DNA of 64,000 bases from Marinobacter sp. THAF197a (GCF_009363275.1 NZ_CP045324.1:248001-312000); one strand, 5' to 3'; shown: positions 53,547 to 62,690, numbered from the stretch's first letter. Program-made: numbers and translations. Notes: a model not told the origin generated them from the letters alone.

Positions 53547-54014
53547 ATGACTGTCACTGCATCATCAGACCCTTGTCCCTGCTGCAGCGGCAAGGCCTAC
53601 CTTGAATGCTGCCAACCCTGGCATTCCGGGCAGCCGGCGCCCACCCCGGAGGCGCTGATGCGCTCACGCTATGCTGCGTTCGTGCTGCGCAATCCGGACT
53701 ACCTGCTGGCCACCTGGCATCCGGATACCCGGCCCGGGGAGCTGGAGCTGGAACACTCTCCGGACTGGGCATCGTTACAGATTCTGGGTGCCAGTGAGCA
53801 GGACTCCCGTGGGCGCGTTCATTTCCGTGCGGTCTACCGGGCTGGAACCGGTTGGGGCTATCTGGAGGAGGTTTCAGACTTTGCACGGGTAGACGGTTGC
53901 TGGTACTACGTGGCCGGAGAAACGAGCGAGGGTAGCCTCAAGCCCGGCCGCAACGAGCCTTGCCCGTGTGGCAGCGGGAGAAAGTACAAAGCCTGTTGCC
54001 TTAAAGGCGGATAA
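53547..54014 (+). CDS. YchJ-family SEC-C motif protein
   Basis: 155 residues with zinc-binding SEC-C-like motifs at both ends: CPCCSGKAYLECC at about residues 10-22, and PCPCGSGRKYKACC at the C terminus. Between them is the UPF0225/YchJ core (LMRSRYAAFVLRNPDYLLATWHP). The biochemical function is unknown; zinc binding is inferred from the Cys pattern. It is a single gene between two transporters. Confidence 0.88.
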   Translation: MTVTASSDPCPCCSGKAYLECCQPWHSGQPAPTPEALMRSRYAAFVLRNPDYLLATWHPDTRPGELELEHSPDWASLQILGASEQDSRGRVHFRAVYRAGTGWGYLEEVSDFARVDGCWYYVAGETSEGSLKPGRNEPCPCGSGRKYKACCLKGG

Positions 54015-54127
54015 CAGGAAATCCTGCAACATTGAGGAGGTCAGTCGTTGGTGCCGGGGTGGGATAATTCATTGGGTTCCCGTCGCCCTTGGTGTGCTAG
54101 ATTATCTCGTCCAGTGATGAGGAACCT

Positions 54128-55024
54128 ATGCACTCAAAGACCCCGGTCAACCCGGAAACCACCAAAGGCGTTCTCTATGGGCTGGCTGCCTACACCCTGT
54201 GGGGCAGTTTTCCCCTGTACTTCGCGTTGTTTGAGGGAATTCCCGCCTGGGAAGTTCTGATTCACAGGGTAATCTGGTCCTGCCTGTTTCTCGCCATCGT
54301 GATTTCCCTTCTCACACGCTGGCCGGCGGTAATCGCAGCGTTGAAGCAGCCAAAGAGGCTGGGTTTCGTACTCGGTTGCGCGGTGTTTATTGCCCTGAAC
54401 TGGGGTGTTTACATTTATGCGGTGGAAACCCGGCACGTGCTGCAGGCCAGCCTGGGCTATTTCCTTACCCCACTGGTGAACGTGGCGATGGGGCTGCTGA
54501 TCCTGGGGGAGCGAATTTCACGCCTGCAAGTGGTTGCGGTGGCCCTTGCGGCGGTGGCGATTCTGTACCAGTTTGTCCTGCTGGGTGAGCTGCCCTGGAT
54601 TACTCTGGTGCTGGCGTTCAGCTTTGGCACCTATGGGCTGCTTCGAAAGAAAGTCGAGCTGGATGGACTGTCGGGCCTGTTTGTGGAAACTCTGCTGTTG
54701 CTTCCGCTGGGGCTGTTGACGCTGGCCTGGCTGTCCTCGGAGGGTTTGTCTCACTTTGGCGGCACCAGTTACAGTACCTTGCTGCTGCTTTCCAGCGGTG
54801 CGGTTACCGCCATTCCCCTGCTGGCCTTCGCCGGTGCCGCCCGGCGGCTGAAGCTCTCGACGGTGGGATTCCTGATGTACATCAACCCCACCATCCAGTT
54901 CCTGATTGCGCTTTTTGTGTTCCACGAGCCCTTGAGCACCGCAAAACTGGTGAGCTTTGGCATGATCTGGATGGCGCTGGGGATCTATTCCTGGTCGGCT
55001 TGGGGGCAAAGGGGGAGATCGTGA
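54128..55024 (+). CDS. rarD: RarD family EamA transporter
   Basis: 298 residues and ten hydrophobic segments. The start ATG follows AGGA. It begins KGVLYGLAAYTLWGSFPLYF, characteristic of RarD, with IPAWEVLIHRVIWS and, late, LMYINPTIQFLIALFVFHEPL. RarD proteins are predicted drug/metabolite exporters linked to chloramphenicol tolerance. Its stop overlaps the next start (GTGA), so the DUF3565 protein is coupled to it. Confidence 0.9.
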   Translation: MHSKTPVNPETTKGVLYGLAAYTLWGSFPLYFALFEGIPAWEVLIHRVIWSCLFLAIVISLLTRWPAVIAALKQPKRLGFVLGCAVFIALNWGVYIYAVETRHVLQASLGYFLTPLVNVAMGLLILGERISRLQVVAVALAAVAILYQFVLLGELPWITLVLAFSFGTYGLLRKKVELDGLSGLFVETLLLLPLGLLTLAWLSSEGLSHFGGTSYSTLLLLSSGAVTAIPLLAFAGAARRLKLSTVGFLMYINPTIQFLIALFVFHEPLSTAKLVSFGMIWMALGIYSWSAWGQRGRS

Positions 55025-55254
55025 AACAGCGCATCACCGGCTATCACCAAGACGATGAAAATCATTGGGTGGCGCAACTGGCCTGCGGGCATAACCAGCA
55101 TGTGCGTCATGATCCGCCCTGGGTGAACCGGCCATGGGTTGTTACCCCGGAAGGGCGGCAGTCCATGCTGGGGTTTGAGCTGGACTGCAAGAAGTGTGAT
55201 GAGGGGGCGCCGGCAGACGAGCAGCCAGGCCCTCAGGCCATCGTCTCCAGATAG
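55021..55254 (+). CDS. DUF3565 family small metal-ribbon-like protein
   Basis: 77 residues from GTG at 55021, four-base overlap with rarD. The pattern ACGHNQHVRHDPPW...DCKKCDEG gives one CGH, two further His and a CxxC, suggesting a single zinc site. This is the DUF3565 layout, of unknown function. The last 22 bases overlap the end of the convergent LysR gene. Confidence 0.78.
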   Translation: MKQRITGYHQDDENHWVAQLACGHNQHVRHDPPWVNRPWVVTPEGRQSMLGFELDCKKCDEGAPADEQPGPQAIVSR

Positions 55255-56114
55255 GCTTCCAGTTCGTTGGCCAGCCAGCCTACCACGGCGCCGCCCTGGG
55301 CTTGTTCTGACTCCAGGGCGCTGAACACCTTCCACCAACGCGCGCTGCGGTGATGGATGGTTTTCAGCTGTTCTTTCCGCAGTGCCTCAGCAATCAATGG
55401 TAACGGCAGGTCCGCCCAGCCGGCGCCGTCCATCACCGCATCGCGGATCAACTCGTACTGGGTAAATGCCAGGTAGTTGGCGGTTTCCGGTGAGTCTGCC
55501 ACCAGCACGGAATCCTGCATGTAGGCAATGGTGATTTCGGTATGGCTGATCAGATCATCCTGGGTTACCCGTTTCAGTTGGCTAAGCGGATGCTCGGGCG
55601 CAGCGACGGTCAGCATGCGCACGTCAGCCAGCTCGCGGAACCATTGGTAGCCTTCATTCATCAGTTCCGGCATCAGCCCGTAGGCGACATCCACCGACTG
55701 GTTTCGGACCAGCGAGGGCAGTTCTCGTGGGGGCGCCAGGTAGATCGACAGGCTGGTTTGCGGAAATCGCTGTTTCAGGCGGCGCAGAATGTCCCGCCAA
55801 ATGTCCTCGGGAATGGCATCGTCCCGGGCGATGCGCAACACCGATTCGGCCCCGCTCAGGTGGTGCTGGCAGCGGGCCTGTATCTGGCCGGCTACCTGAT
55901 CGAAGCGCCGGCAATCGGTGAGAATGGACTGGCCGATGGAGGTCAGATGCAGCTGGTTACCGCTGCGTTCAAACAACTCAACTCCCAGTTCATCCTCCAG
56001 CGAGGCCAGCACGGTGCTCACTGTGGTTCGGCTGCGGTTCAGCTCCCTGGCGGCTGCGGCAACGCTGCCGTTCCGGACCACGGACAGAAAGATTTTTATC
56101 TGGGAAGTCTTCAT
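55233..56114 (-). CDS. LysR-type transcriptional regulator
   Basis: 293 residues. The helix-turn-helix is at about residues 5-65 (IFLSVVRNGSVAAAARELNRSRTTVSTVLASLEDELGVELFER), and the effector domain starts near residue 90. It is divergent from the CDF transporter gene with a 93-base gap, so it may control itself and that transporter; the inducer is unknown. Confidence 0.92.
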   Translation of the reverse strand: MKTSQIKIFLSVVRNGSVAAAARELNRSRTTVSTVLASLEDELGVELFERSGNQLHLTSIGQSILTDCRRFDQVAGQIQARCQHHLSGAESVLRIARDDAIPEDIWRDILRRLKQRFPQTSLSIYLAPPRELPSLVRNQSVDVAYGLMPELMNEGYQWFRELADVRMLTVAAPEHPLSQLKRVTQDDLISHTEITIAYMQDSVLVADSPETANYLAFTQYELIRDAVMDGAGWADLPLPLIAEALRKEQLKTIHHRSARWWKVFSALESEQAQGGAVVGWLANELEAYLETMA

Positions 56115-56207
56115 GGTTATCTCGTTGCGCCGGATTTTCCGTCGCTCAGCGACTCACGCCTTCGTGGTGATGCCGATAATATGGCCGGCAATTCTCAGGA
56201 GGTCAAA

Positions 56208-56981
56208 ATGTTTACTTCTCTGGCGCGGGAAAATATGGCGCTGACATTATCTGCGGCCGGTGCGGGCTTGTTTGCTGTCGTCGGTATCGGCTGGGGGCTT
56301 TGGGTTGATTCCCTGGTCATTCTTTTCGATGGCGCCTACTCACTGATCAGCCTGGCGCTGTCCCTGCTTTCACTCTATGCCGCTCGCCTGGTGCGTCGGC
56401 CAGCAACAGAAGACTATCCGTTTGGTTTGGGTGCGGTGGAGCCGCTGGTGATTGCGGTGAAAGGCCTGGTTATTGCCCTGGTGTGTGTGCTTTCGCTGGC
56501 CTCGGCGGTGGTTTCGTTGCTGCAGGGTGGCCGTGCGGTGGCCGCCGATATGGCCATGGTGTTTGGTGCGGTGAACGTGGTGGGTTGCCTGGCCGTGTGG
56601 GTGTATCTACGCTGGTCCAGCTTTCAGAACGACTCCGGCCTGGTCAGGGCCGAGCAGAGGCAGTGGCTGATGGACAGCGCCCTGAGTGCTGCCGTGATGA
56701 TCGGTTTTGCCGCCGCCTGGATGCTGGAGAAAAGCCAATGGTCTGCACTGGCAGTCTATGCAGACCCGGTGATGATGCTGGTGATCTCGGTGTATTTCAT
56801 GACCGTGCCGGTGAGGATGATTCTGGAGTCAGTGCGGGAGTTGCTGCTGGCGGCACCCTCGGAAGAGGCCATGGACGATATCCAGGAAACCCTGGAAGAC
56901 CTTGGCTTGAATCCGGGCCAGGTGAGAGTGGCGAAGTTGGGCCCTAACCTGCTCCTGGAAGCTCGTATGGTCAGAATCTGA
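56208..56981 (+). CDS. Cation diffusion facilitator family transporter
   Basis: 257 residues from ATG 56208 behind CAGGAGG; the same frame is open far upstream through the LysR gene antisense and should be ignored. The CDF helices carry LFDGAYSLISLALSLLSL (TM2), YPFGLGAVEPLVIAVKGLV, and MDSALSAAVMIGF (TM5). The canonical TM5 HxxxD of zinc exporters is replaced by DxxxS, so the metal may be Fe, Mn or Co rather than Zn. The cytosolic C-terminal domain is only about 60 residues, so the protein is short for the family. Confidence 0.83.
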   Translation: MFTSLARENMALTLSAAGAGLFAVVGIGWGLWVDSLVILFDGAYSLISLALSLLSLYAARLVRRPATEDYPFGLGAVEPLVIAVKGLVIALVCVLSLASAVVSLLQGGRAVAADMAMVFGAVNVVGCLAVWVYLRWSSFQNDSGLVRAEQRQWLMDSALSAAVMIGFAAAWMLEKSQWSALAVYADPVMMLVISVYFMTVPVRMILESVRELLLAAPSEEAMDDIQETLEDLGLNPGQVRVAKLGPNLLLEARMVRI

Positions 56982-56997
56982 ACCTGGTGTTCTGGCA

Positions 56998-58347
56998 TCA
57001 GCCAGCCTTCAGCCCGCCGATGGACAGAATCAGTCTGCGGGTGTCGTCCTTTTCGACGGCCAGGTAGTCCAGCAGGGCCTGAAGCGCGCCGTTTGGATCC
57101 TCCGGGTGGTTTGAAGCAAACCGTTTGACCAGCTCAATCTGGACATGCAGATCCTGGAAACGGCCATAGAGATCCTGGCGCTGTCGTAGGGTCTTAAGGG
57201 CGGATTTCCAGCTGTCGATGTCCAGTTCCATGAGGTAGCGGATGCGCTTCAGGAGTTTGCGGAGATTGTGGATGTCCTCATCTGGCGCGTCGTGCAGCAG
57301 TTCGGCGGTTTTCCGGTTGAACATGCGCAGCCGGTGTTCAACGCTTTTTTGAACGTCCCTGGTACTGAGTTTGTCGATCAGTTTGCGGAACTCCCTTGAC
57401 TGCAGCTCGTCCTCCCAACTGTGCAGGCTCTGCCGGTAACGTTTGCTTCCAAGCCGTTTCGCCAGTTTTTTCTGTTCCTTGCCCACCCGCGCGCAGACCC
57501 ATTGCTCCAGTGCCCGCAGGAGCTCTGGCTGGTCACTGCATAGCTGCGGCAGATCCTGGCGGAAGACGTGCAGATCCCGCAGGTTACTCGTGGCCTGGGC
57601 GTGTCGTTTCAGGTGGGAAATGTGGCTCTTCAGTGATTTGTTTCCGGTTACCTCGGCCAGGGATTCGGCCACGGCGCGGCTGCGACGAAGGGCAATGCGA
57701 TACTGGTGGAGAAACTCATCGTCCAGGCCGAGCATCACCCCCCGATGTAACTGGTTAAGACTCTCGGCCTGCCCCAAAAGCACTGACGGAGTGTCTTTGA
57801 CCGTCGCTTTGCCGGCGTTCTTGTGCCGTTTCTGGTTCTTGCGTTTGAACGCCTCATAACTGAAGTCCACCGGGGTTAGAAAGGTTTCAAGCCGACCTTC
57901 CCGTTTGCCGAGTTTGCGCCAGTGTTTGATTGGTAAACGTATGTGAATAAAACTGGCGGTGGGGAGTTCAAAGGGAGCGTGCGGCACCAGGGTGGCTGCC
58001 AGTTCCAAAAGCGCCGGGTTGTGCCCGACAATGGCCAGGGTTTGCGCCTGATTGTCACAGTTCTGCAGCCACTGTAATAGACGCCGGTAATCAAAGGTAT
58101 AGAGTTCCGGGTTAGTGTAAATCTGCGCTTCACCCATCGAGGGATGCAAAATGCCTTTAAGCGTTTGTTGGGCGCGCAGGGCAGGGCTTACGTGAATCTC
58201 TCCTGCCATGGCCCCGTAACGCAGCAGCGCCTTCCCGAGCGGTGCCAGCTGTTGCTCGCCTCGTGGGTTTAGCGGGCGGTCCTTGTCGCTGAGGTTGTCG
58301 TTATCCCAGCTGGACTTGGCATGGCGGATGAGAAAAAGGTGTTTCAC
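56998..58347 (-). CDS. SixA-like phosphohistidine phosphatase fused to CHAD domain
   Basis: 449 residues from GTG at 58347, eight bases behind GGGGAG. Residues 1-150 form a histidine-phosphatase domain: LFLIRHAKSSWDN, VSPALRAQQTL and IVGHNPALLELAA give the RH, R and H catalytic residues of SixA. After a Lys-rich linker (KRKNQKRHKNAGKATVK), residues about 215-445 form a CHAD domain, all-alpha with conserved His and basic residues (LHQYRIALRRSRAVAESL, IHNLRKLLKRIRYLMEL), which binds polyphosphate. SixA removes phosphate from histidine phosphocarriers. The fusion suggests a phosphatase tethered to polyP granules. The frame upstream of 58347 is not family-like. Confidence 0.87.
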   Translation of the reverse strand: MKHLFLIRHAKSSWDNDNLSDKDRPLNPRGEQQLAPLGKALLRYGAMAGEIHVSPALRAQQTLKGILHPSMGEAQIYTNPELYTFDYRRLLQWLQNCDNQAQTLAIVGHNPALLELAATLVPHAPFELPTASFIHIRLPIKHWRKLGKREGRLETFLTPVDFSYEAFKRKNQKRHKNAGKATVKDTPSVLLGQAESLNQLHRGVMLGLDDEFLHQYRIALRRSRAVAESLAEVTGNKSLKSHISHLKRHAQATSNLRDLHVFRQDLPQLCSDQPELLRALEQWVCARVGKEQKKLAKRLGSKRYRQSLHSWEDELQSREFRKLIDKLSTRDVQKSVEHRLRMFNRKTAELLHDAPDEDIHNLRKLLKRIRYLMELDIDSWKSALKTLRQRQDLYGRFQDLHVQIELVKRFASNHPEDPNGALQALLDYLAVEKDDTRRLILSIGGLKAG

Positions 58348-58397
58348 GGTGAGCTCTCCCCGGCACGACTGACATGAAACTTTAGTCTGACACAAGC

Positions 58398-58424
58398 TCA
58401 AGTCGTTTACATGACGGCCGATAC
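58398..58424 (+). promoter_or_regulatory. Sigma-28 (FliA) promoter upstream of the MCP gene
   Basis: TCAAGTCG, an 11-base spacer, then GCCGATAC. The FliA consensus is TAAAGTTT-N11-GCCGATAA, with TCAAG-type -35 elements in pseudomonads. The spacing is exact and the -10 has seven of eight bases. It lies about 155 bases before the MCP start, in the right orientation. Confidence 0.78.
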
Positions 58425-58580
58425 CCGAACTACCTGAAAGGCTTGATACAAATGGCCTGGCTACCAAGTCGACATGTTTGTACTTGAGTATTGGTATACA
58501 GGCGTTAACAAACTGGAACAGCCTTGTACGTGGCACTGTGGATAATCCCGAGGCCAGAGCAGACAATCCGGAGCAGAACC

Positions 58581-60257
58581 ATGACATTGTTGAGCAACCT
58601 GACCATCCGAGCCCGCCTGTTGATTGGTGTACTGGTGCCGGTACTGATTACGGCGGGTACCATTGCCTGGATCACCGCCAGCCAGATTCAGGCAAACGGA
58701 GAAGCCGAGTTGGAACGCCTGGAGGAAGAGCTTCTGGATGCCCGTAAGGAAGGCCTGAAGAATCTCGTGGAAACGGCCCGGGCAGTGGTCATGGATGCCA
58801 AGAACAACTCTGGGTTGTCTGATAGAGACGCCCGCGAGGAGGCTCGCAAACGGCTACGCTCCATCACATTCGGGCAGGATAACTACGTTTTTGCCTACGC
58901 CCGTAATCTGGATAATCTCGCCTACGCTCCGGACCCTTCCCGCGAGGGGCCGACGACCAACCCCAATACACAGAAACTGGTTCGGGACCTGTTCTCAGCG
59001 GCGGGAACCGACGGCTTTTATGAGTACGACTGGACAAACCCCGCCTCGGGCGAGGTAGAGCCGAAAGTGTCTTATTCAAGCATCATCCCGGGCTGGGACT
59101 GGATGATGGGTGCCGGTATCTACGTCACCGATATCGAGCGGGTAGTGGTTGAGGCACGAAAGGAAATCGATTCGGCTATGGCGGCCGCCATGGGCTTTAT
59201 CCTGTTGGTGACCTTCATTGTGGTTGCTGTGTCCTTGATCATCGGCCTGGTGATCGGCCGCACCGTGACAGCGCCCCTGAATAAAGTCAGCGATATGATG
59301 CAGGAAATCGCCGACGGTGATGGCGACCTACGCCAGCGTCTGCCGGAAGACGGCAAGGATGAGTTGGCTGAGCTAGGCCGCCGGTTCAATCATTTCGTGA
59401 TCAAGATTCAGGATACTATTCGTGAAGTGGGCTCAACCACCGATCAGGTCGCCTCGGCCGCCGAAGAGCTGAGCCGTGTGGCCAACGAAACCCGCCAGTC
59501 GGTTCAGGAACAGGGCTCGGAAACAGACCAGATTGCGTCGGCGATCAATGAAATGGCAGCCACCATCCAGCAGATTTCCGGCAATGCCAACGAAGTGGAA
59601 AGCGCCGCTTCAGACGCCGACCGCATGGCCCGTGAGGGTGGTGAAACGATCACCAGCGCGCAAGGTGCCGTCAACCAGTTGTCCGAAGAAATGGAGAGCA
59701 CGGCGGCCAGCATTAACGCCCTGGCGGAGAAGTCCAATGATATCCAGCAGGTTCTGGATGTGATCCATGCCGTCACCGAGCAGACCAACCTGCTGGCGCT
59801 TAACGCGGCCATCGAGGCTGCACGGGCGGGTGAGCACGGTCGTGGCTTCTCGGTGGTGGCGGACGAGGTTCGGCAGTTGGCCAAACGCTCTGCGGAATCC
59901 GCCGATCAGATTCGGGAAATGATTGACGGCTTTGTGGCCGAATCCAAGGCTTCTGTTGAACGGATGAACCATTCCCGCAAGAGTTCCGAGGCTACCGTCG
60001 AACGCATCAATCACGCCACTGGTGCGCTGAACACCATTGTGACATCGGTGACCCAGATCCATGATCAGGTTACCCAGATTGCCACGGCGGCGGAGCAGCA
60101 GAGCCAGGTGGCCGAGGAAATTAACCAGAATGTGGTGCGTATTGTCGACGCTGCCCAGCGTAGCGACACCGGGGTTAACCAGACCAATGAAGCCAGTCAC
60201 GAGCTGGCGCGGCTGGGTGAAAACCTGCGTGAGCTGGTGAGCCAGTTCAAGGTCTGA
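58581..60257 (+). CDS. Methyl-accepting chemotaxis protein with single Cache domain
   Basis: 558 residues from ATG 58581, seven bases after GGAG; the frame upstream is not family-like. TM1 is at about 12-32, a periplasmic sCache_2-like domain at 35-185 (FGQDNYVFAYARNLDNLAYAPDP, YSSIIPGWDWMMGAGIYVTD), TM2 at about 192-215, then HAMP, then a cytoplasmic coiled coil with the hairpin tip VTEQTNLLALNAAIEAARAG near residue 405. There is no C-terminal CheR-docking pentapeptide. It reports small ligands, perhaps organic acids, to CheA. Expression with the late flagellar genes is supported by the FliA promoter. Confidence 0.93.
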   Translation: MTLLSNLTIRARLLIGVLVPVLITAGTIAWITASQIQANGEAELERLEEELLDARKEGLKNLVETARAVVMDAKNNSGLSDRDAREEARKRLRSITFGQDNYVFAYARNLDNLAYAPDPSREGPTTNPNTQKLVRDLFSAAGTDGFYEYDWTNPASGEVEPKVSYSSIIPGWDWMMGAGIYVTDIERVVVEARKEIDSAMAAAMGFILLVTFIVVAVSLIIGLVIGRTVTAPLNKVSDMMQEIADGDGDLRQRLPEDGKDELAELGRRFNHFVIKIQDTIREVGSTTDQVASAAEELSRVANETRQSVQEQGSETDQIASAINEMAATIQQISGNANEVESAASDADRMAREGGETITSAQGAVNQLSEEMESTAASINALAEKSNDIQQVLDVIHAVTEQTNLLALNAAIEAARAGEHGRGFSVVADEVRQLAKRSAESADQIREMIDGFVAESKASVERMNHSRKSSEATVERINHATGALNTIVTSVTQIHDQVTQIATAAEQQSQVAEEINQNVVRIVDAAQRSDTGVNQTNEASHELARLGENLRELVSQFKV

Positions 60258-60264
60258 TTCCGGC

Positions 60265-60298
60265 GAGGCCGGCCTGCCGCATTGGCGTGGCTGGCCTC
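60265..60298 (+). other. Stable hairpin between MCP and TRAP receptor genes
   Basis: GAGGCCGGCC pairs with GGCTGGCCTC (one G-T pair) around a 14-base loop, starting eight bases after the MCP stop. There is no T-run, so it may be a weak or Rho-dependent terminator or an mRNA-stabilising element. Confidence 0.5.
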
Positions 60299-60367
60299 CA
60301 CGGTTATCATGGCTTTCCGTTATTTGTTCGTTTTACCCTCAAAGCAATAACAATGGAAGCCAACACC

Positions 60368-61438
60368 ATGTCTATGCACAGAATCTTCGTGGCGGCCCTT
60401 ACGTTGGTTGCCCTGCTGACCAGCCCGTTTGCGGCGGCCGAGAAAACCTACACCATCCGCCTGGCTGAAACCTGGGGCCCGAACTCCAAAATCCTGGGTG
60501 AGACTCCTCGCAATATGGCCGCGATGGCGGAGCGGATGTCCAGCGGCCGCCTGAAGTTCCGGATTGATTCTTCGAACAAGCACAAGGCGCCCTTCGGTAT
60601 TTTTGACCTGGTGCGCAACGGCCAGTATGACATGGGCCACACCGCCTCGTACTACTACAAGGGCACCATCCCCAACGCCATGTACTTCACCACCATACCG
60701 TTTGGCATGATCACGCCGGAAATGTATGCCTGGTTCTACCACGATGATGGCATGGCGCTGATGCAGAAGGTCTACGAGCCCTATGGCCTGCTGTCGTTTC
60801 CGGGCGGTAATACCAGCAACCAGATGGGTGGTTGGTTTCGCAAGGAAATCAATTCCCTGGACGACCTCAAAGGCCTGAAAATGCGCACCCCAGGCTTTGC
60901 CGGAGAAGTGATGGCCGAGCTGGGTGTGGCGGTTACCAACCTGCCGCCAGGCGAGCTATACACCGCCCTGGAGCGGGGCACCATTGATGCCGTGGAATGG
61001 GTTGGACCAGCTCTGGATTTCCAGATGGGATTCCATCAAATCGCCAAATACTACTACTCTGGTTGGCAGGAGCCCAACGCTGAAGTTCAGTTCCTGATCA
61101 ATAAGAAAACGTGGGATTCGCTGCCGGCTGACCTCCAGGAAATCCTGCGGGTGTCCATGCGCACGGCGGCCTACGACATGTACATCCAGAGCACCCACGA
61201 GAGTGGTGTCGCCTGGAGCCGCATGACTGAGGATTATCCGGAGGTGACCCACAAAGTGTTCCCGCCAGAGGTAATCAATGCCCTGCGTGACACCACCAAT
61301 CGCCTGCTGGACGAGTTCGCAGAGAAGGATGAACTGGCCCGAGAGATCATTACGTCGCAACGCGACTATCTCAGCCAGGTACGGCCCTGGACCAATATTT
61401 CGGACAAGGCGTATCTGGATAGCGTTGCAGATCAGTGA
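60368..61438 (+). CDS. TRAP transporter DctP-type substrate-binding protein, orphan
   Basis: 356 residues from ATG 60368, eight bases after GGAAG; ATG 60353 is an alternative. A signal peptide ends near FAAAEK. The body (TIRLAETWGPNSKIL, GLKMRTPGFAGEVMAELGV, LPPGELYTALERGTIDAVEWVGP) matches DctP receptors, including the arginine in KMRT that ligates the substrate carboxylate and the conserved EWVGP motif seen in sialate/lactate-like and 2-oxo-acid receptors. DctQ and DctM are absent here, so it must use membrane subunits encoded elsewhere or serve the neighbouring chemoreceptor. A strong terminator follows. Confidence 0.87.
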   Translation: MSMHRIFVAALTLVALLTSPFAAAEKTYTIRLAETWGPNSKILGETPRNMAAMAERMSSGRLKFRIDSSNKHKAPFGIFDLVRNGQYDMGHTASYYYKGTIPNAMYFTTIPFGMITPEMYAWFYHDDGMALMQKVYEPYGLLSFPGGNTSNQMGGWFRKEINSLDDLKGLKMRTPGFAGEVMAELGVAVTNLPPGELYTALERGTIDAVEWVGPALDFQMGFHQIAKYYYSGWQEPNAEVQFLINKKTWDSLPADLQEILRVSMRTAAYDMYIQSTHESGVAWSRMTEDYPEVTHKVFPPEVINALRDTTNRLLDEFAEKDELAREIITSQRDYLSQVRPWTNISDKAYLDSVADQ

Positions 61439-61476
61439 GCCGCATTTCGGCAAGCGTGCCGAAGTGAGCTGAGATC

Positions 61477-61514
61477 AAGGGGCGTCGGGATTGCGGATTA
61501 TCCCGACGCCCCTT
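61477..61514 (+). terminator. Intrinsic terminator after the TRAP receptor gene
   Basis: A long perfect stem, AAGGGGCGTCGGGAT with ATCCCGACGCCCCTT, a short loop, then TCTGTTTG. It lies between the TRAP receptor and potA, separating the two units. The tail is only moderately T-rich. Confidence 0.85.
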
Positions 61515-61568
61515 TCTGTTTGCCCCTGTTTCTGGAAAAATAAGCCGCTCATTCTGTGGGCAGGGCCG

Positions 61569-62690
61569 ATGAAACAGACACTGCTATCTCTGAGCAACCT
61601 CGCCAAGCAATTTGACGGCAAGACGGTACTGGATTCGCTGGACCTGGAGATCCTTGATGGCGAGTTCATTACCCTGTTGGGGCCGTCCGGTTGTGGCAAA
61701 ACCACCCTGTTGCGGCTGATGGCCGGTTTCGAGCATCCGGATGACGGTACCATTCTGCTGGGTGGCCAGGACCTGACCCACACACCGCCGGAGAAACGCC
61801 CGCTCAACACCGTGTTCCAGAACTACGCGCTGTTTCCCCATATGTCGGTGTTCGACAACGTGGCCTATGGCCTGAAAATGGAAAAGCGCCCGAAGGAAGA
61901 AATCCGCCAGCGGGTCGACGAAGCCCTGGCCATGGTTCAGTTGGAGGAGTTTGCCAGGCGCAAGCCGCATCAACTCTCCGGTGGTCAGCAGCAGCGGGTA
62001 GCGATTGCCCGTGCGGTCGTCAAACGGCCGAAGATGCTGCTGCTGGACGAGCCCCTGTCAGCCCTGGACTACAAATTGCGGCGCACCATGCAGGTGGAGC
62101 TCAAGCGCCTGCAGCGGGAACTTGGGATTACCTTCGTGTTCGTGACCCACGACCAGGAAGAAGCCTTGTCCATGTCAGACCGGGTCGTGGTGCTCAAGGA
62201 TGGCCTGATCCAGCAACTGGGCACTCCCAGGGAAGTCTATGAGCGACCAGCCAACCTGTTCACCGCCCGGTTCGTGGGCGAAACCAATTTCTTCCCCGGC
62301 CGCATCGATAAAGCCAACGGCGATGACACCATTACCGTGGATGTGTTTGGCCTGAAACGCACCTTTCGCAAACCCGACTTCCCGGTGGCCGCCGGCCAGC
62401 CCCTGCACGTTCTGTTGCGCCCGGAGGACATCCGGGTTCTGGCGCCGGATGACGATGACGGTGTGGCCGGCAAGGTGGTGGAGCGGAACTACAAGGGCAG
62501 CACCCTGGATTCGGTTATTCACCTTGAGGACGGCACCGAGGTACTGGCGTCGGAATTCTTCGACGAAGACGATCCCACCTTTGACTACCGATTGGGTGAG
62601 CCGGTGAAGGTGAGCTGGGTAGATGGCTGGGAATGGCTGCTTCCCATGGAGAGCCCGGAAGCTGAAGCGGAAGCCAACCTGGATGAGTAG
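61569..62690 (+). CDS. potA: Spermidine/putrescine ABC transporter ATPase
   Basis: 373 residues from ATG 61569; the frame upstream crosses the terminator and is not coding. Walker A GPSGCGKTT, signature LSGGQQQRVAIARA, Walker B LLLDEPLSALD and the switch in VTHDQEEALSMSD are all clear, and a TOBE domain occupies about residues 270-360. The length is like PotA. It overlaps potB by eight bases. Specificity for polyamines is inferred from the permease types; other family members carry Fe3+ or opines. Confidence 0.88.
   Translation: MKQTLLSLSNLAKQFDGKTVLDSLDLEILDGEFITLLGPSGCGKTTLLRLMAGFEHPDDGTILLGGQDLTHTPPEKRPLNTVFQNYALFPHMSVFDNVAYGLKMEKRPKEEIRQRVDEALAMVQLEEFARRKPHQLSGGQQQRVAIARAVVKRPKMLLLDEPLSALDYKLRRTMQVELKRLQRELGITFVFVTHDQEEALSMSDRVVVLKDGLIQQLGTPREVYERPANLFTARFVGETNFFPGRIDKANGDDTITVDVFGLKRTFRKPDFPVAAGQPLHVLLRPEDIRVLAPDDDDGVAGKVVERNYKGSTLDSVIHLEDGTEVLASEFFDEDDPTFDYRLGEPVKVSWVDGWEWLLPMESPEAEAEANLDE

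Noticed and set aside
55542..56207. Long N-terminal extension of the CDF transporter frame
   Set aside because: It runs antisense through the LysR gene. The ATG at 56208 has a strong CAGGAGG site and begins the first transporter helix.
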